A stretch of 64,000 nt of DNA from Akkermansiaceae bacterium (lineage in GTDB: Bacteria; Verrucomicrobiota; Verrucomicrobiia; Verrucomicrobiales; Akkermansiaceae), in contig JAPKCM010000002.1 in NCBI GenBank assembly GCA_028822935.1, positions 1 through 64,000 of the forward strand, written 5' to 3'. Position 1 is the stretch's first letter. Every line of letters begins with the position of its first letter. The position numbers and the translations under genes were made by a program. Below are positions 34,099-42,712 of this stretch, in pieces. The notes under the pieces are model-generated. The model was not told where the DNA came from. It did no database searches and saw only the letters and a list, made by a program, of their open reading frames with translations.

Positions 34099-34425
34099 TT
34101 GGTAGCGATGCCCAGTGCTCCTGACCAGGAAATGTTGTCATCGCCGGTGGGTGGAAAGAAGACACTTTTGAAGATGAAGGAGTTTGAAGCGCGTGATGGG
34201 ATCACTGTTCCCCAAGGCTCTAAATCGATTGCGGTGCAGGCCAATTCGGCTACCAGCGGGCTCCCCATCGTCGGGGTGCAGGTGACCGATGAAGGGGACG
34301 TGATTTGGTTTTTTCCTTGGTCCCGGGAGTGGGTGAAATACTGGTCGATTGGGAATCTTCGGTTTTTCAATGAAGCGGACCGCGGGAAAGAGGAACCCCC
34401 GCTCTACTTCCGGCTCTATGAGTAA
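34099..34425 (+). CDS. Small hypothetical protein
   Basis: Up to 108 residues, not recognised. An in-frame stop at 34090-34092 limits the start to TTG 34099 or ATG 34108. The strong AGGAGGTGA at 34084-34092 is 6 bp before the TTG, which favours that start. The sequence looks protein-like ('ITVPQGSKSIAVQANSA', 'IVGVQVTDEGDVIWFFPW'), soluble and beta-rich. It stops 2 bp before the next gene's start, so the two are probably an operon. Confidence 0.45.
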   Translation: MVAMPSAPDQEMLSSPVGGKKTLLKMKEFEARDGITVPQGSKSIAVQANSATSGLPIVGVQVTDEGDVIWFFPWSREWVKYWSIGNLRFFNEADRGKEEPPLYFRLYE

Positions 34426-34427
34426 CC

Positions 34428-35168
34428 TTGCGGTTTCTCTTGGAAACGAATTTACTCGCGGCGGTGTATACGAACTTACTGCGCTGGGCGGTTCTCCGTC
34501 CGATCCTGAAACCAATCACGCGAATTGTGGTGGGGCTGATTGCGATCCCGCTCTTTCGGCTCTTCATGAAGCACGGACTTCGCCAGGAGAAGGTCGAGGA
34601 AGAACTCGAGCATGATTTGGAGCAATGGTTCCGGGCGGCGGTCATCCTCTTGGTGGCGACGGCGAACATGGAGCACTACATTTTCGGCTGGGTCCCGCTC
34701 GATCTCGAAGGGGGACAGGCCTGGGTGGGTGTCTTTTTCCGACTCCTCCTCGTGATTGGGGTAATCGAGCTAATGCCCGATCAGGCCCTCTTTGGAGTGA
34801 TCCATGGGGGCGCGTTCGAACCTCCGGTGGGAAAAGGAATGTTCCGTAAGCTTTGGACCGGGCGGAAGAAATGGGCCGAGAAAGCGGCCTGCAAGCATCT
34901 GAATCGATCAACTCCGGTGTTCGCGATGATGTCCGCTATTTTCGGGGGAGAGGCAGGTGGACTGGATTCCGCGATCGGGTGGATCTGTTACTTGTTGGCG
35001 ATCGTGCAGTATCTCATCATCGCGCTCATCACTTCGGCTGATAAGGCGGGAGATTTGATTGGCAGTTTTGACCGCGCAGTTGCCGAGCAACGTGAAGATT
35101 TGGTCGAGGAATTTGTCGAAGAGGACGAGGTCACTTCAGAGGAAGAGTCTTCTCCATCGCTGAAATGA
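34428..35168 (+). CDS. Integral membrane protein of unknown function
   Basis: 246 residues from a TTG at 34428; a GTG at codon 13 is an alternative. There are hydrophobic segments near 30-45 ('ITRIVVGLIAIPLF'), 68-85 ('FRAAVILLVATANMEHYIF'), 100-120 ('GVFFRLLLVIGVIEL') and 183-205 ('IGWICYLLAIVQYLIIAL'), and a very acidic C-terminus ('DLVEEFVEEDEV'). I do not recognise the family. The last 38 bp overlap the 3' end of the VKOR-DsbA gene on the other strand. Confidence 0.65.
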   Translation: MRFLLETNLLAAVYTNLLRWAVLRPILKPITRIVVGLIAIPLFRLFMKHGLRQEKVEEELEHDLEQWFRAAVILLVATANMEHYIFGWVPLDLEGGQAWVGVFFRLLLVIGVIELMPDQALFGVIHGGAFEPPVGKGMFRKLWTGRKKWAEKAACKHLNRSTPVFAMMSAIFGGEAGGLDSAIGWICYLLAIVQYLIIALITSADKAGDLIGSFDRAVAEQREDLVEEFVEEDEVTSEEESSPSLK

Positions 35169-36273
35169 AGGCGTCGGAGTCCTTCATGAGGCCCTGAAGC
35201 ATTTTTCCTTTTCCGATGAGGAGTTTGGGCATCTTGACGGTGCGCGAGTTGAGTTGCTTGTAGTCGTTCGTATTTGAGGCGAGGAGTCGATCCACCTCGG
35301 GATCGTTGAGAGCGGCATTGAGTTTTTCTTCTCCAATGATGAGAGCGATCTTTTCCTTCGCTTGCTCGGGCCAGAGGATGGGACGGGTGAAGAGAATCTT
35401 GTGGATTTCGGGAAATGATTCTGGCTGGGCGATCCAAGAAGCAAGGGAAAGACGGGCCAGTTCACAAGAGTGTTCGTGATTGTGAACCTGAGCCGGAATG
35501 TTGGGATTGCAGTCGCGATTGAGGGGGGTGACGTTCATGACGACGACGATCTCCTGAGGATATTTTTCTTTGAGCTTCGCAAGGTCGCCTTCGAGAGTCT
35601 GGCATGAACCGCAGGTGTAATCGAAGTATTTCACCAATACGTGCGGGGCATCAATTGGTCCCATGAAGGGAGATTTTCCTAGGATGAATTTCTTGCCAGT
35701 TCCCACATCGATGATGCGCTCGCCGCTGTTTTCCGGAACAGGCTCCCCTCCTGAGAGGGTTTCTTTGGAGATGGCGTAACCCTTGGGTTCTGGTCCGACG
35801 GCTTGCCCGATGATGAGGATGGCGAGGCCAAGGCCAGCTGGAAGGAGAGCAGGCGCGATACTCTTTCCACTGGGTCGACTGGGAAGGGCGCGCCAAATAG
35901 CGATGGCACAGAGGACTCCGGTGAGGTGGGTTCCGAAGCACCAAGGGCAGAAGGCTTTGATGATGAGCAATTGAACGAGAGAGAACCAAATGGCGGCGCC
36001 GACCAAGAGCAGGACGACGGTCATGAGGGCGGTCCGTTGTGGCTTGAAGGTGAGCCCGATGATTCCCAGATAAAGAACGGTGGAAAAAGCGCTCACCGGG
36101 ATGCCGAACCACTGGGACCATTTCGAGCCAAGGACATTTGCGCAGCCACTTGTTCCGCCGCATCCTTTGATCGAGGAGATGGTGCCATTGAGCTTTTGGA
36201 TCAAAAGGTAGGCGCTAATCGCGAGCCCGATCATCGCGAGGACCCGGACTAAAGCGAAGGAGGATTTCTTCAT
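35131..36273 (-). CDS. VKOR domain fused to DsbA-like thioredoxin domain
   Basis: 380 residues from the ATG at 36273. The N-terminal half is a vitamin K epoxide reductase-like membrane domain with four or five helices, a loop Cys pair ('GCGGTSGCANVLGSKW') and the redox motif C-P-W-C ('KAFCPWCFGTH'). The C-terminal half is an exported thioredoxin-fold domain with active site C-G-S-C ('YFDYTCGSCQTLEG') and cis-Pro region 'NVTPLNRDCNP'. Such fusions form periplasmic disulfide bonds, passing electrons from substrate via the DsbA part to VKOR and quinone, and replace DsbA/DsbB. It is a single gene. Confidence 0.9.
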   Translation of the reverse strand: MKKSSFALVRVLAMIGLAISAYLLIQKLNGTISSIKGCGGTSGCANVLGSKWSQWFGIPVSAFSTVLYLGIIGLTFKPQRTALMTVVLLLVGAAIWFSLVQLLIIKAFCPWCFGTHLTGVLCAIAIWRALPSRPSGKSIAPALLPAGLGLAILIIGQAVGPEPKGYAISKETLSGGEPVPENSGERIIDVGTGKKFILGKSPFMGPIDAPHVLVKYFDYTCGSCQTLEGDLAKLKEKYPQEIVVVMNVTPLNRDCNPNIPAQVHNHEHSCELARLSLASWIAQPESFPEIHKILFTRPILWPEQAKEKIALIIGEEKLNAALNDPEVDRLLASNTNDYKQLNSRTVKMPKLLIGKGKMLQGLMKDSDAFISAMEKTLPLK

Positions 36274-36379
36274 GGTGAGGAGGAGATTGGCGGATGAGGG
36301 GGGAGAAGACAAGGACGGGAGTCGAGTGGGCGAATCCTTCTTGGTCTGGTGAGATTGATTCGATAGGGTGCTCTTTTAA

Positions 36380-37294
36380 ATGATGAGCATTCAGACACGG
36401 AATCGATGGCAGACTTCAAGGCGGGATTTTTTAAAGGGGTCGACGGCCTTGTTGATCGGAGGCGTATTGGCGCAGGAAGGAGAGGAAAAGAGCGCGCTGC
36501 GCTTTGGCCTGGTGACTGATTTCCACTATGCTGATTGCGAGAAGAGGGGGACGCGGCACTACCGGGAATCGCTGGGGAAGATGAAGGAATGCGTCTCCCT
36601 GATGAATGAAAAGAAGGTCGCTTTCCTAGCTGAGCTGGGTGACTTGAAGGATCAAGCCGATCAGCCCAAGGAGAAAGAGACGCTCGCTTTTCTGAAGACC
36701 ATCGAAGCGGAATTTGCGGAGTTCAAGGGACCGCGTTATCACGTGATTGGGAATCACGATATCGATAGTATTTCAAAAGAGCAGTTCCTCGCGAATGTCG
36801 AGAATACCGGAATCGCGAAGGACAAGAGCTACTACTCCTTCGATTCGAAGTGGGTCCACTTTGTCGTTTTAGACGCCAATTATTTAGCAGATGGCAGTGA
36901 CTGTGCGCCCGGAAACTGTACGTGGACCGATACCCATATTCCAAAGAAGGAACTGGAATGGCTCAGGCGCGACCTTGAGGCGACAAAGCTTCCCGTCGTC
37001 GTCTTGGCGCATCAGCGGCTTGATGGAAGCGGAAGTCATTTTACCAGGAATTCAGATGAAGTACGAAAACTTCTTGAGAAAAGTGGTCGCGTGCTTGTCG
37101 TCTTCCAAGGGCACGATCATCGCGGCGGGCATTCGCTCATCGGAGGGATCCACTATTACACCTTAAAGGCCGCCGTTGAAGGCAGCGGCGAGGAGAATAA
37201 CTCCTATGCTATCGTGGAAGTACGGGGGAATGGCGATATCGTGGTGGAGGGATTCCGCAAGGCGGTGAATTTGGCGATGCCACGAAATTCCTGA
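36380..37294 (+). CDS. Tat-exported calcineurin-like phosphoesterase
   Basis: 304 residues (ATG at 36380; 36383 also possible). Tat leader 'TSRRDFLKGSTALLIGG'. All metallophosphoesterase motifs are visible: 'GLVTDFHYAD' (D-x-H), 'AELGDLKDQ' (GD), 'YHVIGNHDID' (GNHD), 'VVLAHQRLDG' and 'VFQGHDHRGGH' (GHDH). It hydrolyses phosphomono- or diesters outside the cytoplasm; the substrate is unknown. It stands alone, divergent from the VKOR-DsbA gene. Confidence 0.9.
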   Translation: MMSIQTRNRWQTSRRDFLKGSTALLIGGVLAQEGEEKSALRFGLVTDFHYADCEKRGTRHYRESLGKMKECVSLMNEKKVAFLAELGDLKDQADQPKEKETLAFLKTIEAEFAEFKGPRYHVIGNHDIDSISKEQFLANVENTGIAKDKSYYSFDSKWVHFVVLDANYLADGSDCAPGNCTWTDTHIPKKELEWLRRDLEATKLPVVVLAHQRLDGSGSHFTRNSDEVRKLLEKSGRVLVVFQGHDHRGGHSLIGGIHYYTLKAAVEGSGEENNSYAIVEVRGNGDIVVEGFRKAVNLAMPRNS

Positions 37295-37397
37295 GGGGCC
37301 TATTCCGCATTTTTTTTTAATGACACGGTAGAAGGAGGCGGTCGCGCGAGGGGAGGTGTCAAATCAGGCTTTCTTTTGCGCTTGGAGCACACAAGAA

Positions 37398-37422
37398 CGC
37401 CTCCGAACAGAATTCGGAGGCG
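37398..37422. terminator. Hairpin between convergent phosphoesterase and sulfatase genes
   Basis: CGCCTCCGAA/TTCGGAGGCG, a perfect 10-bp stem with loop CAGAA. It sits between two gene ends and could act in both directions; T-richness after it is poor. Confidence 0.6.
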
Positions 37423-37457
37423 ATATGATTCGGAGAGTTGTGGGCGCTGACATGCGG

Positions 37458-38993
37458 CTACTCCCGGGTTCGGCCGTTGGCGATGGCGGTGGCGAGTTCG
37501 GCTTGGAGTTTGGCAGCGATCTTGGCGTGGCCTTTGATGATGTTGACCTTCTCGCCGGGGTCGTTGGAGAGGTCGTAGAGTTGGTATTCGGGGACCTTGG
37601 TGTTCGCGAGGGTCTTCTCAACTTTGATGTTGCGGGCCGATTTTTTAGCGTGGTGGGTGAGTTTCCAGTTGCCGGAGCGGTAGCCGTGGTTTCCTCTTCC
37701 GCCGTTGTCCTGCTGGATGAGGTGGGTGCGGCCCAGGGCGTCGGGTCTTCCGAGGAGAGCGCCGGAGACGTCTAGGCTGTCGAGGAAGGCTTCCTTGGGA
37801 ATCCCGGTGCCGGTGAGGGCGGCGAGGCTGGTGGCGAGATCGATGGTGCAGACGACTTGCTCGGAGGTGCCGGCGGGAATTTTACCCTTCCAGGAGGCGA
37901 TGAAGGGGGTGCGGGTGCCGCCTTCGTAGATCGAGTATTTCCCGCCTTTGTAGGGGCCGGCGGCTTTGTGACTGCCGAGCTTTTCGAGGGCTTCGTCTTT
38001 GTAGCCATCATCCATGACGGGGCCGTTATCGGAGCAGAAGACGACGAGGGTGTTTTCGGTGAGCTTGAGACGGTCGAGGGTCTTCATGATCTCGCCGACG
38101 GTCCAGTCGAGCTGGACGATGGAGTCGGCGCGGAAGCCGTGGGGCGTGACGCCTTGAAAGCGCTCGTGCGGGATGCGCGGGACGTGGAGGTCGTGGGAGG
38201 CGTAGAAGAGGAAGAAGGGCTTATCTTTGTTTTTTTCGATGAAGGCGTTGGATTGCTCGACCCATTTGTCGGCGAGGTCTTCATCGCGGAAGCGGGCTTT
38301 GTGGCCGCCGGTGTAGAAACCGATGCGGGAGATGCCATTGTGGATGGTGGCATTGTGTCCGTGGGACCAGTCCATCTTGAGGGAGTCGCGATGGGTGACG
38401 CCGGTGGGGTGATCAGGGGAAGGTTTTTTCCTTCCAACCCAGAGGGGATCGGCGGGGTCAAGGTTGAGGACGCGGCTTTCGGTGACGTAGACTTGCGGGA
38501 CGCGGTCGTTGGTGGTGGGGAGGAGGAAGTGATGATCGAAGCCGATCTCGCGGGGGCTGGGCTTGAGCTCGCCATTCCAATCGGGTCCTTTTCCTTTCTC
38601 ACCAAGGCCGAGGTGCCATTTGCCGACGACGCCGGTTTGGTAGCCGGCTTTTTTCATGAGGTCTGGGAGGGTGAAAGTGCTTTCGTCGATAATGAGGTGA
38701 CCGTTTGGCGGCGCGATTCCGGTGCCGGGCTTTCGGAAGGCATAGGTGCCGGTGAGGAAGGAGTAGCGTGTCGGGGTGCAGGTGGACGCGGAGCAGTAGC
38801 CGCTGGTGAAGCGTTGGCCACCGGCGGCGAGCTTATCAATGTGCGGGGTCTTGAAGGTGGTGGCTCCGTAGCAGGAGAGGTCACCGTAGCCCATGTCATC
38901 GGCCATGATCACGATGACGTTGGGTTTGGCTGCGCCAAGAAACTCTAAGCTTGAAATACTAAATACTAAAGTGAGGGAGAGGAGGTGTTTCAT
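37458..38993 (-). CDS. Type I sulfatase, exported
   Basis: 511 residues from the ATG at 38993, which opens a signal peptide ('KHLLSLTLVFSISSLEFLG'). Metal Asp pair D32-D33 in 'IVIMADDMGYGDLSCYG'. Formylglycine Cys C72 in C-T-P-T-R ('CTPTRYSFLTGTYAFR'). Other marks: 'GYQTGVVGKWHLG', 'KPFFLFYASHDLHVP', 'VVFCSDNGPVMDDG' and 'PYKGGKYSIYEGGTRTPF', typical of the arylsulfatase A-like group. It would desulfate a glycan or small ester in the periplasm. It is more distant from the two sulfatases near the window start and has no TGACAAG-type operator upstream. Confidence 0.92.
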   Translation of the reverse strand: MKHLLSLTLVFSISSLEFLGAAKPNVIVIMADDMGYGDLSCYGATTFKTPHIDKLAAGGQRFTSGYCSASTCTPTRYSFLTGTYAFRKPGTGIAPPNGHLIIDESTFTLPDLMKKAGYQTGVVGKWHLGLGEKGKGPDWNGELKPSPREIGFDHHFLLPTTNDRVPQVYVTESRVLNLDPADPLWVGRKKPSPDHPTGVTHRDSLKMDWSHGHNATIHNGISRIGFYTGGHKARFRDEDLADKWVEQSNAFIEKNKDKPFFLFYASHDLHVPRIPHERFQGVTPHGFRADSIVQLDWTVGEIMKTLDRLKLTENTLVVFCSDNGPVMDDGYKDEALEKLGSHKAAGPYKGGKYSIYEGGTRTPFIASWKGKIPAGTSEQVVCTIDLATSLAALTGTGIPKEAFLDSLDVSGALLGRPDALGRTHLIQQDNGGRGNHGYRSGNWKLTHHAKKSARNIKVEKTLANTKVPEYQLYDLSNDPGEKVNIIKGHAKIAAKLQAELATAIANGRTRE

Positions 38994-39157
38994 GAAATGT
39001 TGTTGTTGTAAGGGGTATGTCATGCGGGGGGGGGAGCGTGCAAGGGCGATAGTTTTCACGAAGAACTTTCGAGTTCTTCGTGAGCCTTGTAATTGACCTT
39101 GAGGAGAAAGGCGCCCCTCCCGCGACGCATTTACCCGGAGCAGGTATCGCCGAAATT

Positions 39158-39424
39158 ATGGCCCATCGGCTTGAAAGGGCGGTCGGCAAGGCCCTCTAGG
39201 AACTGCGGAAGGAAACCGTTGACCCCTTTTTCGGGATCGTGAAGGAAGGGTTGGGCTTCCGGAGGTTTTCGATGAGAGGCGAGGAAAAAGCGAACATCGA
39301 ATGGGACCTCATGAGCATCAGGGCGAAGGTGAAGAGGCTTCACAAGCTCGAGTGTCTTCGCGACAGCCTGAAGCCCGCGTGGGGCCAAGGCGTGGACGAA
39401 AACGACCGAAAGAAACGAGGATGA
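39158..39424 (+). pseudogene. IS1182-type transposase C-terminal relic
   Basis: The frame reads 'MAHRLERAVGKAL', a TAG at 39197, then 'ELRKETVDPFFGIVKEG' and 'GFRRFSMRGEEKANIEWDLM'. This matches the conserved end of IS1182/IS5-group DDE transposases (usually R-K-x-x-V-E-P-V-F-G-x-I-K, then G-F-R-R-F-x-x-R-G). The TAG replaces the residue before the usual R-K. No upstream transposase body, terminal repeats or target duplication was found. The remaining 248 bp up to the next relic hold nothing recognisable. Confidence 0.7.
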
Positions 39425-39672
39425 CGCGATAGAAAAGAACTGAATCAACTCGAGAGCAAGAAAAGCCTCACTAAGAGAATTAATCACGCGAAAACGCGGT
39501 CCGAGAATTTTCAAAGATCCTGGCCCGCGATCAAGTCCGATAGACTGCTAGGACACAAATCAAGCCGAAGGTGGCAGCGGCGGCGGTGCGGTGACGGTTT
39601 ACTCGAAATAGAAAAAAAGCTGAGCAGTTTCCTACACAGATTTTTTAATGATAGAGTGTTGCCGATGGCGAA

Positions 39673-39753
39673 CTAGCGACAACGGCGAAGCAGTCCAAGG
39701 CTGGCCAGTCCAAGAAGAGCAAGCGAGGAAGGCTCAGGAATAGATGACGCCGC
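39673..39753 (-). pseudogene. Orphan PEP-CTERM sorting tail
   Basis: The minus strand ends in 'SSIPEPSSLALLGLASLGLL' followed by RRCR and a stop: a textbook PEP-CTERM signal (PEP motif, hydrophobic helix, Arg cluster). Upstream the frame stays open for a while but no domain is recognisable, so most of the surface protein seems lost. It implies that an exosortase exists, or existed, in this genome; none is in the window. Confidence 0.65.
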
Positions 39754-40029
39754 ATGCTCCTTCTGGATTTTTCCGACTTTCCTGAAATTTCGGACATTAC
39801 ACTCGTTTTTCCGGTAGATCTCGATTTTTGCCCTCGAGATCGGCTTTTCCGACCGACCGCGCGAGGACGGGATCGCGCAGCAATTTGTCATAGTTGTTGA
39901 GATACTCATTACCCATGATGAGGCCACTCGGTCATCATATTCACGAATATTTGGGGGATGTGAGAGAGCGGAGACAAGTTCTTGATTCGACGATGGAGCT
40001 GGTATAAGTTCGCTTCTTCCTTTTAGATT

Positions 40030-40941
40030 ATGCACCTGCTATCCATTGAAGAATCCAGTGCCCAGCAACTTGAATTCCTGATCGACCTCGCTGTCGATCT
40101 GAAGGCGACTCGTGGCGCCCATAAATCTCAACCACTTGCGGGCCAAACTTGGGCGATCATTTTTACGAAGGCTTCGACCCGGACTCGTGTTTCCTTTGAG
40201 GTTGGGATTCGTGAACTTGGTGGGAGAGTCATGTTTCTTTCCAAAGATGATATTCAGCTTGGTCGGGGTGAACCGATTAAGGATACCGCAAGAGTCCTTG
40301 GCCGCATGGTCCATGGTGCGGTGATTCGGACTTTTTCTCAGCAGGATGTTGTTGATTTTGCCCACTTTTCCGGAATTCCGACAATTAATGCTCTGACCGA
40401 TGACGAGCATCCTTGTCAGATTCTTGCCGACCTCCTCACGATCCGCGAGAAGCTGGGTGGATGGAGCGGGAAGAAGGTCGTCTTTATCGGCGACGGCGAC
40501 AATAATATGTCCCGCTCTTGGATGTGGGCTGCAAAGTATCTTGGCTTCGAACTCGTGGTTGCCGCTCCTAAAGAGTGTCTCCCGCCCTCTGAGTTCTTCA
40601 TTCGCCTCAATGCTGCGAACGTTTCCCTGACGAGTGATCCGGTGGAGGCCGTCAAGGGGGCGCATGTCGTCAACACCGATGTCTGGTTATCAATGGGACA
40701 AGAAGGACAGATGGAAAAGGAAGCTCTCTTTGGTGATTTCCAGGTTAATAAGGAACTCCTCTCTCATTGTGCGGAGGGACACATTGTTCTCCATTGCCTG
40801 CCTGCCTATCGCGAAAAGGAGATCACGGAAGAAGTGCTTGAGCTTCATTCCGATACGATCTTCCAGCAGGCGGAGAACCGACTGCATGCTCAGAAAGCGG
40901 TTTTGGCCCGGGTCGATCCCTATGACTCGTTGCGTTCATGA
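40030..40941 (+). CDS. argF: Ornithine carbamoyltransferase
   Basis: 303 residues. Carbamoyl-phosphate site 'KASTRTRVSFEVG' (S-T-R-T-R), 'QLGRGEPIKDTARVLGRMV', 'HPCQILADLLTI' (H-P-x-Q), the ornithine-side 'VNTDVWLSMGQE' and 'LHCLPAYREKEITEEV' (H-C-L-P). It makes citrulline from ornithine and carbamoyl phosphate in arginine synthesis in the cytoplasm. The length is normal. Its stop overlaps the next start by 4 bp. No other arg gene is in the window. Confidence 0.96.
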   Translation: MHLLSIEESSAQQLEFLIDLAVDLKATRGAHKSQPLAGQTWAIIFTKASTRTRVSFEVGIRELGGRVMFLSKDDIQLGRGEPIKDTARVLGRMVHGAVIRTFSQQDVVDFAHFSGIPTINALTDDEHPCQILADLLTIREKLGGWSGKKVVFIGDGDNNMSRSWMWAAKYLGFELVVAAPKECLPPSEFFIRLNAANVSLTSDPVEAVKGAHVVNTDVWLSMGQEGQMEKEALFGDFQVNKELLSHCAEGHIVLHCLPAYREKEITEEVLELHSDTIFQQAENRLHAQKAVLARVDPYDSLRS

Positions 40942-41435
40942 TCGGTCGGGAGCTAGCAAGCGCCTGGCGCTTTTGTCGCGAAAATGGAATCAAAAGAACT
41001 CTTTTGTGCCGAGACACCCCCATTCTGATTCAGTTTGGGAAATATGGGATGTGCGGGGTCCTCTCGGTCATCGTTTTCCTAGCGGTCACGACGTTTGGGG
41101 AGTGGCTTTTTCCGTGCTCCTTTTCCGAGGATCTCCCGGAGCGTGCTCGTGCGCTGAATAACATTCCGCTGCATTTTGCGGCCTTCCTTCCTTCGAATTT
41201 TGCGGCCTATGCGCTCAATCGCTGGCTCGTCTTTACTCCAGGAAAGCACAGCTTCGGAAAAGAAATCAGCCTCTTCACTTTAATTTCCTTCTTCTCTTTC
41301 TCTCTAGGAGAACTGATTCCATTTTTCTTGGTTGATACTGTAGCGGTAAATAACACCGTCGCCCATCTGTCGTTCGTCATTTCCTCTGCGATGATCAATT
41401 TCCTCTGCCGAAAATTTTTCGTGTTCGAAAAATAG
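40938..41435 (+). CDS. GtrA-like small membrane protein
   Basis: 165 residues with four hydrophobic segments: 'CGVLSVIVFLAVTTFGEWL', 'LHFAAFLPSNFAAYALNRWLV', 'LFTLISFFSFSLGELIPFFLV' and 'AHLSFVISSAMINFLCRKF'. The order, with 'NFAAYALNRWLVF' after helix two and 'FLCRKFFVF' at the end, is that of the GtrA family (putative flippases for polyprenyl-phosphate sugars). It is coupled to argF by an ATGA overlap, which looks like convenience of transcription rather than shared pathway. Confidence 0.8.
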   Translation: MIGRELASAWRFCRENGIKRTLLCRDTPILIQFGKYGMCGVLSVIVFLAVTTFGEWLFPCSFSEDLPERARALNNIPLHFAAFLPSNFAAYALNRWLVFTPGKHSFGKEISLFTLISFFSFSLGELIPFFLVDTVAVNNTVAHLSFVISSAMINFLCRKFFVFEK

Positions 41436-41459
41436 ATTGAGGGCTGATAAAATCGATTT

Positions 41460-42650
41460 ATGAGGTTGAAACAGTTTTTTGCGGTCGCAGTATTTCTCGC
41501 TTCAATCGCCAATGCATTCGCGGCAAAGCCTGAAGAAATCACCTTAGAAAAGGTGCGTGACGTCTATCTCAAGCGGGAGGGGGTTATCACTAAATCTTTG
41601 GAAGAAGAGAAGGCCAACCTTCCCAAGGATGCTAAGGCAGAAGACCTTTTGCCTGACAAAAGTCCGCTGCGGAATTCCACTTTATTTCATCTCCGCTACT
41701 TGACGCATTTGGAACGAACTCTTCGGATGACGGTGATTGATCAAGAGACCCGCCGGGTGCAGCTCAAGAGCGAGTTGCTTCCTTCCGGTGAGGATCGTCG
41801 GATTGTGAAGATGTGGAAAGAATTGGAAGCCGAGCGCTTTCTCCAGCTCGCTCCACCACCGGTCGATAAGAAAAGGCGAAGGAGAAGAGGCGATGACGAC
41901 TCTGCCGAAGCCGAACTGAATGGTCGCTTCGGATCGCGCGCGAAGAGCTTGCTGAGAAAACTCGAGGTTAGCGAAGAGCGTCTCGATACCGCCCTCTCGA
42001 GGGATCGACAGGATGAACGGCTCATCGGTAAACTTGAAAAGGAGATTACGGTCTTTGAGGCGCAGGTTGAAGAGATGCGGCTTGCTTACTTTGGTGACTC
42101 CTCAACGGATAGCTTCGAGTCTCCGTTTGAACCTGCTGGAGATGCGCCTGCGGAGAAGCTGTTAACCGATGTCATCAAATCACGGGACGCCCTTCTGCGT
42201 GTTCTCCGGGGCGAGGAGCCTTTGAAACAAGAGGGAGAAAAGAAGAAGGCGAACATTGGCGAAATGTTCATCGAGAGTCAGAATCTGGGGGTCATTCTCG
42301 ATGTTTCCAGCAGCATGACCAACTTTATCAAGCCACTGAAGGAGGAGATTGCCAAGGAATTTAGCAGTCCTCACTACCGGGAAGTGCCGGGATGTCGCAT
42401 GGACTGGTCGTTGATTCCCATCGGCGCGAAGCCCGATGGAAGCATGCTGGCGATGGAGGATCTCTTGATTGTTCTAAAAGCCGATACCATTTTCTGGTTC
42501 TCTGATCTCAACGATGGAGAATCTCCTCAGGCCCTTGCCCGTTTGCAATGGCTGCTCGATATTTCGAATGCCAATTTCTACGTCAACTCGATGGGAAAGA
42601 AACCGAGCCGGGGCTTGGAGCCACTCGTGACCGAGTTTCGTAAAAAGTAG
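41460..42650 (+). CDS. Exported protein with von Willebrand A-like domain
   Basis: 396 residues. Signal peptide 1-20 ('FFAVAVFLASIANAFA'). A charged coiled-coil-like middle includes a basic patch ('KKRRRRRGDDD'). The last third reads 'LGVILDVSSSMTNFIKPL', a MIDAS-type D-x-S-x-S start of a VWA fold, and 'LKADTIFWFSDLNDGES' with a later conserved Asp. VWA domains bind ligands through a metal. Such proteins are common in PVC genomes; the partner is unknown. It starts 24 bp after the gtrA-like gene. Confidence 0.7.
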   Translation: MRLKQFFAVAVFLASIANAFAAKPEEITLEKVRDVYLKREGVITKSLEEEKANLPKDAKAEDLLPDKSPLRNSTLFHLRYLTHLERTLRMTVIDQETRRVQLKSELLPSGEDRRIVKMWKELEAERFLQLAPPPVDKKRRRRRGDDDSAEAELNGRFGSRAKSLLRKLEVSEERLDTALSRDRQDERLIGKLEKEITVFEAQVEEMRLAYFGDSSTDSFESPFEPAGDAPAEKLLTDVIKSRDALLRVLRGEEPLKQEGEKKKANIGEMFIESQNLGVILDVSSSMTNFIKPLKEEIAKEFSSPHYREVPGCRMDWSLIPIGAKPDGSMLAMEDLLIVLKADTIFWFSDLNDGESPQALARLQWLLDISNANFYVNSMGKKPSRGLEPLVTEFRKK

Positions 42651-42712
42651 CTGTTTGGCGTCTTCTCAAATTTGTTGAACAAAGCGGTTCAGCAGCGCAC
42701 GCTTCTTCTCCC

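Noticed and set aside
37857-38948. 363-codon plus-strand frame over the sulfatase
   Set aside because: Antisense shadow; no start region, Gly/Val/Glu-rich composition.
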